DNA of 64,000 nucleotides, taken from Christensenella sp. UBA5489 (lineage in GTDB: Bacteria; Bacillota; Clostridia; Christensenellales; UBA1242). The notes under the pieces were generated by a model. The model ran no database searches and was not told the origin of the DNA. It worked only from the letters and a program-made list of their open reading frames with translations. Made by a program: the position numbers and the translations under genes. Each line of letters begins with the position of its first letter. Positions within the stretch are counted from its first letter, which is position 1. The stretch spans positions 1-64,000 of the forward strand of contig DIPL01000014.1 of NCBI GenBank assembly GCA_002424095.1. The letters are read 5' to 3'. Positions 17,833-26,958 of this stretch are shown piece after piece.

Positions 17833-19002
17833 ATGATTTTTTTCGATAATGCAAGCACGACAAAATTAAGCGAAAAAGCAGTTGATAACTTGATTAAATT
17901 TAGTGTCGAAAAATTTTACAATCCTTCGTCGGTTTATTTGGCAGGAATTGAAAATTTTAAACAAATTGAAAGTGTTAAAAAACTAGTTTGTGAAAAACTA
18001 AATTTGAAATTCGATAATAATATAATTTTCACTGGCTCTGCAACAGAAGCATCAAATTTAGCAATTAACGGCTCATTCAAAAAATCTTTTAAAAAACTTT
18101 TGTTCTCTAAGGGAGAGCACGCATCCGTCTATAACACAGCACAAAATTTGCAGGCAAACGGTGCGGAAGTTGACTTTATAAATCTCCAAAAGAATGGAGA
18201 AATTGACTATGCTGATTTTGAAAAGAAGTTAAGTCCAGATGTGAATTTTATTTCCATAATTCATATCTCAAACGAGTCAGGTGCAATAAATGATTTAAAA
18301 AGAATTTGTTCGCTTAAAGAAAAAATTTGCCCGAAAGCACTGTTGCATATTGACGGTGTTCAGGCCTTTGGGAAAATAAAAACAGATTTTTCCTCTTTGA
18401 ATTTAGATTTTTATACCATAAGTGCACATAAAATTCACGGTCCAAAAGGACTTGGCGTATTGTATGTCAAAAATCCAGATAAACTCAAACCTCAAATTTT
18501 TGGTGGTGGACAAGAATATAATTTACGTTCAGGAACTGAAAATACAGCAGCAATAATGGCATTCAAAACTGTTTTAGAAGAAATTGGAAATAGCGAACAA
18601 ATTGAGAATCAATTTAAAAATGTTTTAAAAATAAAGCAAACTTTTGTTTCACGGATTAAGGAATTAATAGAAAAAGATATCCCAATTTCATTTATTGAAA
18701 AAAATGAAAACATGTCGCCATATATAACATCTTTTTCAATTCCGGGACTTAAAGGCGAAACTTTACTTAGATTATGTGACAGCAAAGGTCTTTTAATTGG
18801 CACAGGCAGTGCCTGTTCATCAAAAAAAAGCGGAAACCGCATATTTGAAGCAATGGGACAACCGAAAAAGGTCATTGATGGAAACATAAGAGTCAGTTTT
18901 TCAAAAGACACAACGCACAATGAAATTGAGCAGGGTAGTAAGATTTTGGCAGACTGCATTAATGAACTTTATTTTAAAATTAATCATAAAAACAAATCAT
19001 AA
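17833..19002 (+). CDS. Cysteine desulfurase (NifS/IscS-like), partner of ThiI
   Basis: A pyridoxal-phosphate enzyme that takes sulfur from cysteine and passes it on as persulfide. The 389 residues include the N-terminal DNASTTKLS, the internal aldimine lysine in TISAHKIHGPKG, GGGQEYNLRSGTEN and the active-site loop GTGSACSSK with its catalytic Cys. ATG 17833 follows GTGAGGTG. thiI starts 46 bp downstream, the same pairing as nifZ-thiI in Bacilli, so it probably serves tRNA 4-thiouridine formation and perhaps thiamine. No iscU-type gene is adjacent; the IscU-like gene at 30355 is separate. Confidence 0.93.
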   Translation: MIFFDNASTTKLSEKAVDNLIKFSVEKFYNPSSVYLAGIENFKQIESVKKLVCEKLNLKFDNNIIFTGSATEASNLAINGSFKKSFKKLLFSKGEHASVYNTAQNLQANGAEVDFINLQKNGEIDYADFEKKLSPDVNFISIIHISNESGAINDLKRICSLKEKICPKALLHIDGVQAFGKIKTDFSSLNLDFYTISAHKIHGPKGLGVLYVKNPDKLKPQIFGGGQEYNLRSGTENTAAIMAFKTVLEEIGNSEQIENQFKNVLKIKQTFVSRIKELIEKDIPISFIEKNENMSPYITSFSIPGLKGETLLRLCDSKGLLIGTGSACSSKKSGNRIFEAMGQPKKVIDGNIRVSFSKDTTHNEIEQGSKILADCINELYFKINHKNKS

Positions 19003-19047
19003 GATAAAAGAAATTTAAAAAAAATATATAAAACAAAGGTATGGAAT

Positions 19048-20235
19048 ATGCGAAAAGTTATCATTTTACGATATGGCGAAATATATTTAAAAGGTCGAAA
19101 TAAAAATTTTTTCGAAAATCTCTTGATTAAAAATATAAAAAATTCATTAAATGCTATTGAGTGCAAGGTTGAAAAAATCTACGGCAGATATTTAATAACA
19201 AATTTTAAAGATAGTGATTTTAATAAAATTATAGACAAGATAACCAAAATTTTTGGGTTGGTTTCTTTGAGTTTTGCAACTGAAATTGAAACAAAAAAAG
19301 AAGAAATAGAAAAATTAAGCGTTAAATTTGTTGAAGATTTACTTAAAAAAAATAATTATACTTCATTTAAAGTGGTGGCTAAAAGAGCGGACAAAACCTT
19401 TCCGATTCATTCCGATAAATTTGCCGCACAAATTGGCGAAGTTATATTGAATCATTTTAAAAATCTTAAAGTTGAGTTGCACGAACCTGATTTTGAATTA
19501 AATATTGAAATAAGAGAAAACGGAAAAACTTATATTTTTGCGGAAAAAATCAATTGTTGCGGCGGTATGCCAGTTGGTAGTGCAGGTCAAGGCTTGCTTC
19601 TATTATCCGGTGGCATAGACAGCCCAGTTGCTGGCTATTTAATGGCAAAAAGAGGATTGACGATAAATGCTATTCACTTTTTTAGTTTTCCATATACGAG
19701 CGTTGCAGCGAAAGAAAAAGTTATTGAACTTGCAAAAAAATTGACTGCTTACGCTGGAAATATTAAAATTTTCATGGTTCCTTTTAGCAAAATTCAAGAG
19801 CAAATTCATATAAATTGTAGCGAACATTATATGATTACAATTATGCGAAGAATTATGATGCGAATTGCCGAAAAAATCTGCGAGCAGAATTTTTTTAAAG
19901 GCATAATTACAGGAGAAAGTTTAGGACAAGTTGCAAGTCAAACAATTGAAAGTATTACAGTGATTAATAACGCATTAAAAACAATTCCTGTTTTAAGACC
20001 AGTGATTGCACTTGATAAATTTGAAATTGTAAATATTGCGAAAGAAATCAACACATATAACATTTCGATTTTACCATATGAAGATTGTTGTACTGCGTTT
20101 TTGCCGAAAAATCCTGTTATAAAGCCGACAATTGTAGAAGCAGAAAAGCAAGAAAATTATTTACAAATGGATAAATTAATTAATGAAGCAATAGAAGCCA
20201 TTGAAATTATACAATTAAGAACGGATGAAAAATAA
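19048..20235 (+). CDS. thiI: tRNA 4-thiouridine synthase ThiI
   Basis: ThiI adenylates U8 of tRNA and inserts sulfur received from a cysteine desulfurase. The 395-residue protein has the N-terminal ferredoxin-like and THUMP region (RYGEIYLKGRNKNFFE), then the PP-loop LLSGGIDSPVAGYLM, the ITGESLGQVASQT segment and YEDCCTAFLPKNP. It ends without a rhodanese domain, the form usual in Firmicutes, where the adjacent desulfurase delivers sulfur directly. ATG 19048 follows AAAGG. It is probably co-transcribed with the upstream desulfurase gene. Confidence 0.95.
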   Translation: MRKVIILRYGEIYLKGRNKNFFENLLIKNIKNSLNAIECKVEKIYGRYLITNFKDSDFNKIIDKITKIFGLVSLSFATEIETKKEEIEKLSVKFVEDLLKKNNYTSFKVVAKRADKTFPIHSDKFAAQIGEVILNHFKNLKVELHEPDFELNIEIRENGKTYIFAEKINCCGGMPVGSAGQGLLLLSGGIDSPVAGYLMAKRGLTINAIHFFSFPYTSVAAKEKVIELAKKLTAYAGNIKIFMVPFSKIQEQIHINCSEHYMITIMRRIMMRIAEKICEQNFFKGIITGESLGQVASQTIESITVINNALKTIPVLRPVIALDKFEIVNIAKEINTYNISILPYEDCCTAFLPKNPVIKPTIVEAEKQENYLQMDKLINEAIEAIEIIQLRTDEK

Positions 20236-20294
20236 AAATTAATAAATCAATGTAAGGTTTTATTTCAGCCAGTTTCGAACATAATATATTAAGA

Positions 20295-21713
20295 ATGAAA
20301 CTTGATTTTAAAACCAAATTTTGTTATGGTATTGGTAATCTCGGATACGGAACAATCTCTCAAACGGTAAATAATTTCATAATGTTTTTTGGGACAAGTG
20401 TGCTTGGAATTTCAGGTACACTTGTTGGTATCGCTGTTGCGATTAGTGTTTTTTGGGATGGGATTTCTGACCCCATTATTGGCTATGCGTCCGACAAACA
20501 TAACAATAAAGTCTTTGGAAAAAGACTTGGTTTTATGCTCATAGCATCGTTTGGAATGGCTTTTTTCAATATTCTGCTTTGGACAGTACCTTTTGAATCA
20601 TCCGATGCTGTAAAATTCGTTTGGCTATTGGTTTGTTTGCTAACTCTTGAAACATTTTGCACTACATTTGCAACGCCATATGTGGCACTTGGAATTGATT
20701 TAGCACCAGATTACCACGAGCAGTCGAGACTACAAGGATATAAAACTGTTTTTTTTATTTTAGGAATGATTATGCCGAGCATTTTAATGTTGCTATTTAT
20801 GCCATCAAATAGCGGTGAACAAGCACAATTTATGCAGTCAGGATATGTAAATATTGCTTATTTCACATCAATACTTGGTTTGATTTGCGGTGCAATTTGC
20901 ATAATCGGGACACTTAAAAAAGTTCAGAAAATTTATAAGTTTAAAAAATCAAAGAAAACTAAAACTTCGACTAAATCAGTATTTAATTCATTTTTTAAAA
21001 TTTTCCATACATTTTTTCTTGCACTAAAAAAGAAAAATTTCGGTTCAATTATAATAGGATATTCCGTTGCTTTGATTTCGACAGCCTTTCTTTGTTCCGT
21101 TGGACTGCATCTTTTCACTTATGCCTATCATTTTACGAGTTCTCAAATTGCAATTTTAATGGCAGGACTTTTCGTTTCGGCGATAATTTCACAGCCGTTT
21201 TGGATTCATCTTTCAAACCGAATAGATAAGAAACCCGCACTTAAAGTATCGCTAGTTGTCGTTTTAATTGGTATAGGTTTGACTTCGTTAAGTTTTATTT
21301 TCAGACTTTATATTGAAACACATATTACCTTCTTTGTCGTTCTCGGTTGTATTTTCGTTTGCGGTTTTGGAACGGGAGCATTATATTCCTTGCCGATTTC
21401 AATGTATGCCGATGCTATTACAATGGACAGATTAAAAACAAAACAAAATACTAGTGGAATTTATAGTGGATTTATGACGCTTGCTTATAATATTGCAAAT
21501 TCGGTTGCACTTTTGATTATTGGAGTTTTATTGGATTTAATCAAATTTAATGCAGCAGAACCGGTGCAAGCAATAAGTGTGCAAAATTGGCTTGGCGGTA
21601 TTGTTTTTATAGGCTGTGCAGTGTCGATTGCTCTTGCATTGAGTATTTTTTCTAAATACGATTTAAAGCGTTCTGATGTTTTGAAGTCGAGATTAAAACA
21701 TAAAGAAATTTAA
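20295..21713 (+). CDS. GPH-type (MelB-like) cation symporter of the major facilitator superfamily
   Basis: The 472-residue protein has about twelve hydrophobic helices and the signatures of the glycoside-pentoside-hexuronide symporter family: GIGNLGYG at the N-terminus, a DPIIGYASDK loop after helix 2, and PYVALGIDLAPDYHEQSRLQGY in the loop after helix 4. Such carriers couple sugars or glycosides to H+ or Na+. The middle cytoplasmic loop is K/T-rich. ATG 20295 has no clear Shine-Dalgarno. No glycosidase or sugar kinase gene is adjacent, so the substrate is unknown. It lies 59 bp after thiI and could be co-transcribed. Confidence 0.85.
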   Translation: MKLDFKTKFCYGIGNLGYGTISQTVNNFIMFFGTSVLGISGTLVGIAVAISVFWDGISDPIIGYASDKHNNKVFGKRLGFMLIASFGMAFFNILLWTVPFESSDAVKFVWLLVCLLTLETFCTTFATPYVALGIDLAPDYHEQSRLQGYKTVFFILGMIMPSILMLLFMPSNSGEQAQFMQSGYVNIAYFTSILGLICGAICIIGTLKKVQKIYKFKKSKKTKTSTKSVFNSFFKIFHTFFLALKKKNFGSIIIGYSVALISTAFLCSVGLHLFTYAYHFTSSQIAILMAGLFVSAIISQPFWIHLSNRIDKKPALKVSLVVVLIGIGLTSLSFIFRLYIETHITFFVVLGCIFVCGFGTGALYSLPISMYADAITMDRLKTKQNTSGIYSGFMTLAYNIANSVALLIIGVLLDLIKFNAAEPVQAISVQNWLGGIVFIGCAVSIALALSIFSKYDLKRSDVLKSRLKHKEI

Positions 21714-21759
21714 AACTGGAATTGAATTTCAAAGCGAAAACCGCTACTTTTTTAAAAAG

Positions 21760-21831
21760 TGTAATGTTTGTGGAATTCCAGCTCTTTCTACTTGCGAAAA
21801 GTGCGTTTTTTCAGTATTGAATTTTGTTTAG
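21760..21831 (+). pseudogene. Short cysteine-rich open stretch, possible zinc-ribbon remnant
   Basis: The frame is open from 21697 to TAG 21831 but contains no ATG, GTG or TTG. It encodes two CxxC pairs separated by seven residues (CNVCG then CEKC), an arrangement unlikely by chance in this low-cysteine coding background. It sits directly before holB, where many Firmicutes have the small zinc protein Gin/CsfB nearby. A decayed remnant is a guess; chance cannot be excluded. Confidence 0.2.
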
Positions 21832-21862
21832 CCAAATAAAGAAATCCTATTTACTTTAAAAC

Positions 21863-21891
21863 TTGCCTAATTAAAAAAAATATGTTAAAAT
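21863..21891 (+). promoter_or_regulatory. Promoter placing the holB start codon at +1
   Basis: TTGCCT (21863-21868), 17 bp, then TGT-TAAAAT (21886-21891). The last base of the -10 is 6 nt before GTG 21898, so transcription should begin at or next to the start codon, giving a leaderless mRNA. Confidence 0.6.
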
Positions 21892-21897
21892 ATTTTC

Positions 21898-22887
21898 GTG
21901 GAAAAAGTTATAAAAAATAACGATAAGACAAAATTTATCGAAACAATAAAACAAATAATAAAAGGCGAATCTTTTACTAACTTTGAAAAAGTAATAAAGT
22001 CAGATAAACTTTCGCATGCCTATTTAATCACATTTGAGGATGAGTTTTATAACGAACAATTTTGTATTGCGGTTGCGATTACTCTTGCGTGCGGAAAATC
22101 TCAACCATGTTTTAAGTGTAATAATTGTTTAAAAATCATATCACAATTTCATCCCGACGTTTTCACATATCCCCAAAACCAAACATTTTTAGTTGATGAC
22201 AGCATTTCAATTATAAGAAATGCTAGCATAAAACCTATGCTGATAAATTATAAAATTTTCATAATAAACAACGTAGATAAATCTACAATTCAGGCACAAA
22301 ATAAAATTTTAAAAACATTAGAAGACACACCCAAAAATGTAATTTTTTTACTAAATACAACTGACTTAAACAATGTTTTGCAAACGATAATTTCAAGAAC
22401 ATTGTCAATCAGTTTGAAACCGCTAAAATCCGAATCAGTTGCACAAATTTTAAAAGCAATAACAGGAAAAGTTGATTATACCGCAATAAATCTCGGAGAC
22501 GGCTTGCCAGGAAAGACGCTATCTCTTACAAATCAAAAAATTGCTGCTGAATATGATTTCATACTCTCAATGCTTTCAGAAATGAAAAACACCAAACTAA
22601 TAATAAATTATATAAACAAATTTTCAGAAAAAAGTGGCTTTTTAAATCGATTAAATATTTTACAAGATGTGATGGATAAATTATTGCACGCAAATTTTTC
22701 TTCGTCCAATGATGAGAAAATTCAATCACTAGTTAAGGATTTCAACGTTGAAACAATATATGGTATTTTAAACTTGATTGTCGAATCAAAAAAGCAATTC
22801 GAAGCAAATGTAAATCCGAATTTAATTGCGGATTATTTGCTCTTTAAAATTTTGGAGGTAAAATATTTATGCAATATAAAGAAGTAG
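21898..22887 (+). CDS. holB: DNA polymerase III delta-prime subunit
   Basis: HolB is part of the clamp loader of the replicative polymerase. The 329-residue protein shows KLSHAYLITFEDE, a four-cysteine zinc motif (CGKSQPCFKCNNC), HPDVF, NNVDKSTIQAQNKILKTLEDTP and ILNTTDLNNVLQTIISR, which correspond to the AAA+ core with sensor arginine but without a working P-loop, as normal for this subunit. GTG 21898 is the only possible start: a stop in frame lies at 21886 and no other start codon occurs for tens of residues. There is no Shine-Dalgarno. It overlaps ricT by 19 bp, the same holB-ricT order as in Bacillus. Confidence 0.9.
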   Translation: MEKVIKNNDKTKFIETIKQIIKGESFTNFEKVIKSDKLSHAYLITFEDEFYNEQFCIAVAITLACGKSQPCFKCNNCLKIISQFHPDVFTYPQNQTFLVDDSISIIRNASIKPMLINYKIFIINNVDKSTIQAQNKILKTLEDTPKNVIFLLNTTDLNNVLQTIISRTLSISLKPLKSESVAQILKAITGKVDYTAINLGDGLPGKTLSLTNQKIAAEYDFILSMLSEMKNTKLIINYINKFSEKSGFLNRLNILQDVMDKLLHANFSSSNDEKIQSLVKDFNVETIYGILNLIVESKKQFEANVNPNLIADYLLFKILEVKYLCNIKK

Positions 22888-23735
22888 GAGTAAAGTTTGA
22901 TAATCAGCCAAAGATGTACTCTTTTGACCCTAATAATCTTGAATTAAATAAGGGCGATTTTGTCGTTGTTGAAACAGTGCGAGGGCAAGAACTCGGCAAA
23001 ATTTTAACTCCTGTCAATGAATTAAATAATGTGCCGAAAGAGCCATTGAAAAAAATATTACGCAAGGCAGATGAAAAAGATATTAAAACTGCGGAAGAAA
23101 ATAAGATAAAGGCCAAAAAATATCTTTCAAAAACCAAAGAATTTGTCAAGAAACTTCAACTTGATATGAAACTGATTTATGCTGAATTAATGCTCGACCG
23201 TAGCAAAATAATCATAAGTTTTTCATCTGAAAAACGTATAGATTTCAGAGAACTTGTGAAGATGCTTGCACAAGACTTCAAGATGAAAATTGAATTAAGG
23301 CAAGTCGGCTCACGGGACGAAGTGAAAATTATGGGCGGAATAGGCATTTGCGGTCGTCCCTGTTGCTGTTGCAAAAACACAGGAGATTTTGAACACGTAT
23401 CAATAAAAATGGCAAAAAATCAAGGCTTGTCGTTAAATCCAACGAATATCAGCGGACTTTGCGGACGTCTTTTGTGTTGCTTGGCTTATGAAAACAGCCA
23501 CTACACAGAAATTTTAAGTCAAATGCCAAAAATTGGAAGTGAAGTTATAACGGCGGAAGGTAAGGGCAAAGTTTTATATAACAATTTGCTTAAAAAAAAG
23601 ATTCAGGTTAAACTCAACGACAGCATTAAGGAATATAATGTTGAAGATTTAAAATTTGTAAAAAATAATAAAAATGAAAATTCAAACAGTAAAACAAGAT
23701 GTGCAGAATGTGCAGTGCAGAACTCAAAAAAATGA
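22869..23735 (+). CDS. ricT: PSP1 domain protein RicT (YaaT)
   Basis: RicT joins RicA and RicF in an Fe-S-containing complex that stimulates RNase Y processing and affects sporulation and biofilm control in Bacillus. The 288-residue sequence has the PSP1 core with ICGRPCCCC, HVSIKMAKNQGLSLNPT and ISGLCGRLLCCLAYE, the cysteines of the two characteristic clusters. The first cluster reads CGRPCCCC where most members have CGRxLCC. ATG 22869 follows GGAGGT inside the end of holB. The gene ends at TGA 23733-23735, sharing bases with the ATG of the next gene. Confidence 0.92.
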   Translation: MQYKEVGVKFDNQPKMYSFDPNNLELNKGDFVVVETVRGQELGKILTPVNELNNVPKEPLKKILRKADEKDIKTAEENKIKAKKYLSKTKEFVKKLQLDMKLIYAELMLDRSKIIISFSSEKRIDFRELVKMLAQDFKMKIELRQVGSRDEVKIMGGIGICGRPCCCCKNTGDFEHVSIKMAKNQGLSLNPTNISGLCGRLLCCLAYENSHYTEILSQMPKIGSEVITAEGKGKVLYNNLLKKKIQVKLNDSIKEYNVEDLKFVKNNKNENSNSKTRCAECAVQNSKK

Positions 23736-24613
23736 AACAAAATCAAAAATATGAATGCAACGAAATTTTAAAAGATGACGAACAAATTGAAGATTTACAA
23801 CTTGACGGTTTAAAAATAATTCAAAACCGCAGTCTTTATCGTTTCACCAGCGATGCCGTGATTCTCGCAAATTTTGTTCGTGCAACTCCTAAAAATTTTG
23901 TAATAGACCTTTGCACAGGTAGTGGTATAATTGCAATTTTGACAGCCTATAAAAACAAATTAAAAAACGTACTAGGAATTGAAATTCAAAAAGAACTTGC
24001 CGATATGGCTCGCCGAAGTGTTAAATTCAATAAATTGGAAAGTGCAATAAAAATAATAAATTGTGATATAAAAAACATAAAAATTCAAGCCGATAATTTG
24101 AAAAAATCAAATTCTCTATTTGAATTTATTCCTGAGTCCATAACTCAAAAAAATGAATCAACTTTATTTTTAAAAAAAACGGCAGATGTTATTATTTGTA
24201 ATCCACCTTATAAAAAAATGCAAAATCAAGAAACATTAAAGTCAAATGCAAACAATTTTGAAAGCTTAGATGTAAAAAAAGTCGATAGCAAAATTCTTGC
24301 TCGACACGAAGTTGCCATAAAAATGGAAGAAATAATAAAAGTTGCATATTCGCTGTTAAAGTTTGGCGGAAAATTCTATGTTATTTACGACAGTGAACGC
24401 ACAGCCGAACTTATATTTAAACTTAAACAATATGGACTTGAACCCAAAAAAATTCTATTCACACAGCCAAAAGATAATTCAAACGCAATTCTCGTTCTCG
24501 TTGAAGCAGTGAAAGGAGGGAAGGAAGGCGTAAAAATTTTGCCAACACTTATAACGAATGACAAAGATGGAAAATATTTAGAAAAAATTAAAAATTTAAA
24601 ATTAAACAAATAA
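23732..24613 (+). CDS. TrmN6-type tRNA1(Val) adenine-N6 methyltransferase
   Basis: The Rossmann methyltransferase shows LDGLKIIQNRSLYRFTSDAV, typical of the YfiC/YabB group that methylates A37 of tRNA-Val, SAM motif DLCTGSGIIAIL and the catalytic NPPY. I choose ATG 23732, which overlaps the ricT stop as ATGA and implies translational coupling, over ATG 23699 that would overlap 37 bp. That gives 293 residues, longer than the usual 240-250, mainly from a K/N/S-rich insert before the NPPY motif. The holB-ricT-yabB gene order matches Bacillus. The gene ends 3 bp before the convergent spmB. Confidence 0.87.
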   Translation: MKQNQKYECNEILKDDEQIEDLQLDGLKIIQNRSLYRFTSDAVILANFVRATPKNFVIDLCTGSGIIAILTAYKNKLKNVLGIEIQKELADMARRSVKFNKLESAIKIINCDIKNIKIQADNLKKSNSLFEFIPESITQKNESTLFLKKTADVIICNPPYKKMQNQETLKSNANNFESLDVKKVDSKILARHEVAIKMEEIIKVAYSLLKFGGKFYVIYDSERTAELIFKLKQYGLEPKKILFTQPKDNSNAILVLVEAVKGGKEGVKILPTLITNDKDGKYLEKIKNLKLNK

Positions 24614-24616
24614 ATT

Positions 24617-25129
24617 TTATAAAAATTGACAAATTAAACAAGCCATAATTGTTCCAAAAATGCTACACAAAAGCGCAAGAGGAATTGCATACGAAAGTCG
24701 CTTCACACTCGTTTGCGAAAAATACACGGTTGCGACATAGAAAATAGTTTCACTAGTGCTCATCATAACCGACGCACAGCGGGCAACGTATGTATCAGGT
24801 CCGTAAATATCAAAAATTTCATTCAATAGAGCATAACTTCCGCTTCCTGTAAAAGGTCGTAAAAGCACAAGTTCGCAAACCTCGGTTGGAATTCCCAATA
24901 AATTAAAAATCGGTGCTAAAATAAACACTAAAATGTCAGTTATTCCACTTGCACGCATAAGTGCTACCATAATCATAATTGCAGCAATAAAAGGGAAAAT
25001 GCTAACAACTAAATCAAAAGCACCTCGTGCACCCTGAACGAAAATATTATATGTTTCAAGTTTTTTTACACTCGCATAAATCAGCAATGCAATAATGATA
25101 ATCGGAATTAAATAATTACTGATAATCAT
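24617..25129 (-). CDS. spmB: Spore maturation protein B
   Basis: SpmB is an integral membrane protein of the nucleoside-recognition domain family that, with SpmA, is needed for proper dehydration of the spore core. The 170-residue length is normal. Recognisable parts are GARGAFDLVVSIFPFI, ALMRASGI, LRPFTGSGSYALLNEI and CASVMMSTSETIFYVATVYF. ATG 25129 overlaps the stop of spmA by 4 bp (ATGA), so translation is coupled. No terminator is visible before the convergent methyltransferase gene. Confidence 0.95.
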   Translation of the reverse strand: MIISNYLIPIIIIALLIYASVKKLETYNIFVQGARGAFDLVVSIFPFIAAIMIMVALMRASGITDILVFILAPIFNLLGIPTEVCELVLLRPFTGSGSYALLNEIFDIYGPDTYVARCASVMMSTSETIFYVATVYFSQTSVKRLSYAIPLALLCSIFGTIMACLICQFL

Positions 25130-25956
25130 AAAAATTTCCCCCGATTATTTAATTTCTCATTTACACCTTTTTTAAAATTTGTATTTTTTATAATGTGATT
25201 GCTAGAATTTTCATTACAAGTTTTTAGGTTGAAGCCTTGTTTTTCATTAATCAATTTTATTTTAATATTTGAATTATTTTTAATTTTTTGTTGATATGTC
25301 TTATTCTCAATATTCTTGTTGTTCGTTTCTTTATTTGTTTGATTGCCTATATTATTTCTGTCGATTTTATCTGACTTATCATTGTTTTTATTTTTTTCCT
25401 TATAAAATATTTTTTCAAAAAGTTTTGCACATAAAATACCAAAAATACAAGTTATAAGAGTTGCTACAAGTGTTGGAATTATAATATCACTTGGATTTTG
25501 GCTACCCGAAGTTGCTCGCAGTCCGATTGTCGTTGTTGGCAAAAGTTGAATTGCCGTTGAATTCACAATAAGCAACATAATCATTGCCGGAGTAACATTT
25601 CCGCTACCATCATCTAGTCGTTGCATTGCTTTAATTCCCGTCGGCGTTGCGGCATTTCCCAACCCCAACATATTGGATGAAATATTCAATGCAATATATT
25701 TAGTGGCTTCTTTATCTTGAATTCTAAAAAGCCATTTAATAATAGGAGAAAGAAGTTTTGCCAGTTTTTCGCCCAGCCCTGATTTGTCAACAATTTCTAA
25801 AAGCCCCATCCAAATTGTGTAAATTGCAAGCAATTCGGCGCAAAGTTGCAGAACTCCCCACGAAGCATCGCTCATTTCTTTGACAACAATTGACGGCTCA
25901 GTAAAAATAAGTGCCACAATTGAAGCAATCATCATAAATGTCCAAATTTTATTCAT
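25126..25956 (-). CDS. spmA: Spore maturation protein A with K/N-rich C-terminal extension
   Basis: The first 190 residues match SpmA: GLLEIVDKSGL, ALNISSNMLGLGNAATPTGIKAM and VNSTAIQLLPTTTIGLR. The usual protein ends at about 195 residues; here about 85 additional residues, nearly all K, N, I, E and T, are added after the last membrane helix and before the overlap with spmB. The 5' region has no Shine-Dalgarno. A CATATATT (25962-25969) with GGAATTTA (25985-25992) 15 bp upstream on the minus strand faintly resembles a sigma-E promoter, which would fit mother-cell expression. Confidence 0.92.
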   Translation of the reverse strand: MNKIWTFMMIASIVALIFTEPSIVVKEMSDASWGVLQLCAELLAIYTIWMGLLEIVDKSGLGEKLAKLLSPIIKWLFRIQDKEATKYIALNISSNMLGLGNAATPTGIKAMQRLDDGSGNVTPAMIMLLIVNSTAIQLLPTTTIGLRATSGSQNPSDIIIPTLVATLITCIFGILCAKLFEKIFYKEKNKNNDKSDKIDRNNIGNQTNKETNNKNIENKTYQQKIKNNSNIKIKLINEKQGFNLKTCNENSSNHIIKNTNFKKGVNEKLNNRGKFL

Positions 25957-26092
25957 AATTAAATATATGAATTTACATATATAATAAATTCCTATAACAA
26001 CGAATAGTTAATTTACAAAAAGTAAGATTTTATGTTATAATAAATTTGCAGACTTGAAAAATATTAAATATAATACAAATTAAGGAAAAGTT

Positions 26093-26872
26093 ATGAATGA
26101 GTTTTTAATTGATGTTCACGCACATTTAAACGATGAGCGATATAATAATTTAAATGAAACTCTAAAAAATGCAAAACAAAGCAAAGTTGAAAAAATAATT
26201 TGCGTAAGTTATGATTTTGAATCTTCAAAAAAAGCACTAAAATTATCTACTGAAAATGAAAATATATATGCCGCTATTGGAATTCATCCGAACAATTCAG
26301 GGTTTTTTAGTCAAGATTTTATTGATTTTCTAACAAAGAACTACCAAAACAAAAAAGTTGTTGCAATTGGAGAAATTGGATTAGACTATCATTATGAGAA
26401 TTTCGATAAGGAAAAGCAAAGAAATGTTTTTATTGCTCAACTAAAACTTGCAGATACATTCGGCTTGCCAGTGCAAGTACATTGTCGTAATGCAATGAAT
26501 GATACTTTGGAAATTCTTACAGAGCATCGCAATTTATTAAAAAATGGTGGCATAATGCATTGCTTTAAAGGCTCTTTTGAGAATTTGAGAAAAGTTGGCG
26601 AACTTGGCTTAAAAATTTCAGTTGGCGGAGTTGTAACTTTCAAAAATGCCATAGAAACACAAGAATTAATTGAAAAAGTTCCGCTTGATATGATACTTTT
26701 CGAAACCGATTGCCCATATTTAACTCCACATCCGTATAGAGGAAAAATCAACGAGCCGAAGTTTTTAGAATTAACAGTACAAAAAACAGCCGAATTAAAA
26801 GATATAAGTTTTCAAAAAATGATGCAAATCTCCACAGAAAATTGTTGTAAAATTTTTAAAAAATTAAAGTAA
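26093..26872 (+). CDS. TatD family metal-dependent hydrolase
   Basis: TatD-type enzymes are TIM-barrel metallohydrolases with DNase activity. The 259-residue protein has the metal ligands in the usual places: DVHAHLND, GEIGLDYH, VQVHCRNA, MHCFKGS and ETDCPYLTPHPYRG. ATG 26093 follows AAGGAAAAG. Length and motifs are standard. In many Firmicutes the gene follows metG and precedes rnmV/ksgA; here it stands between spmA (divergent) and the DUF1385-PrmC fusion. Confidence 0.93.
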   Translation: MNEFLIDVHAHLNDERYNNLNETLKNAKQSKVEKIICVSYDFESSKKALKLSTENENIYAAIGIHPNNSGFFSQDFIDFLTKNYQNKKVVAIGEIGLDYHYENFDKEKQRNVFIAQLKLADTFGLPVQVHCRNAMNDTLEILTEHRNLLKNGGIMHCFKGSFENLRKVGELGLKISVGGVVTFKNAIETQELIEKVPLDMILFETDCPYLTPHPYRGKINEPKFLELTVQKTAELKDISFQKMMQISTENCCKIFKKLK

Positions 26873-26958
26873 AAAATTTAAGTAAAAAATTAAATTATTT
26901 ATTTTTTAATTTATAAAGATTTCGCATATAAAAATTCGAAAATGCAAATAATTAAAAT

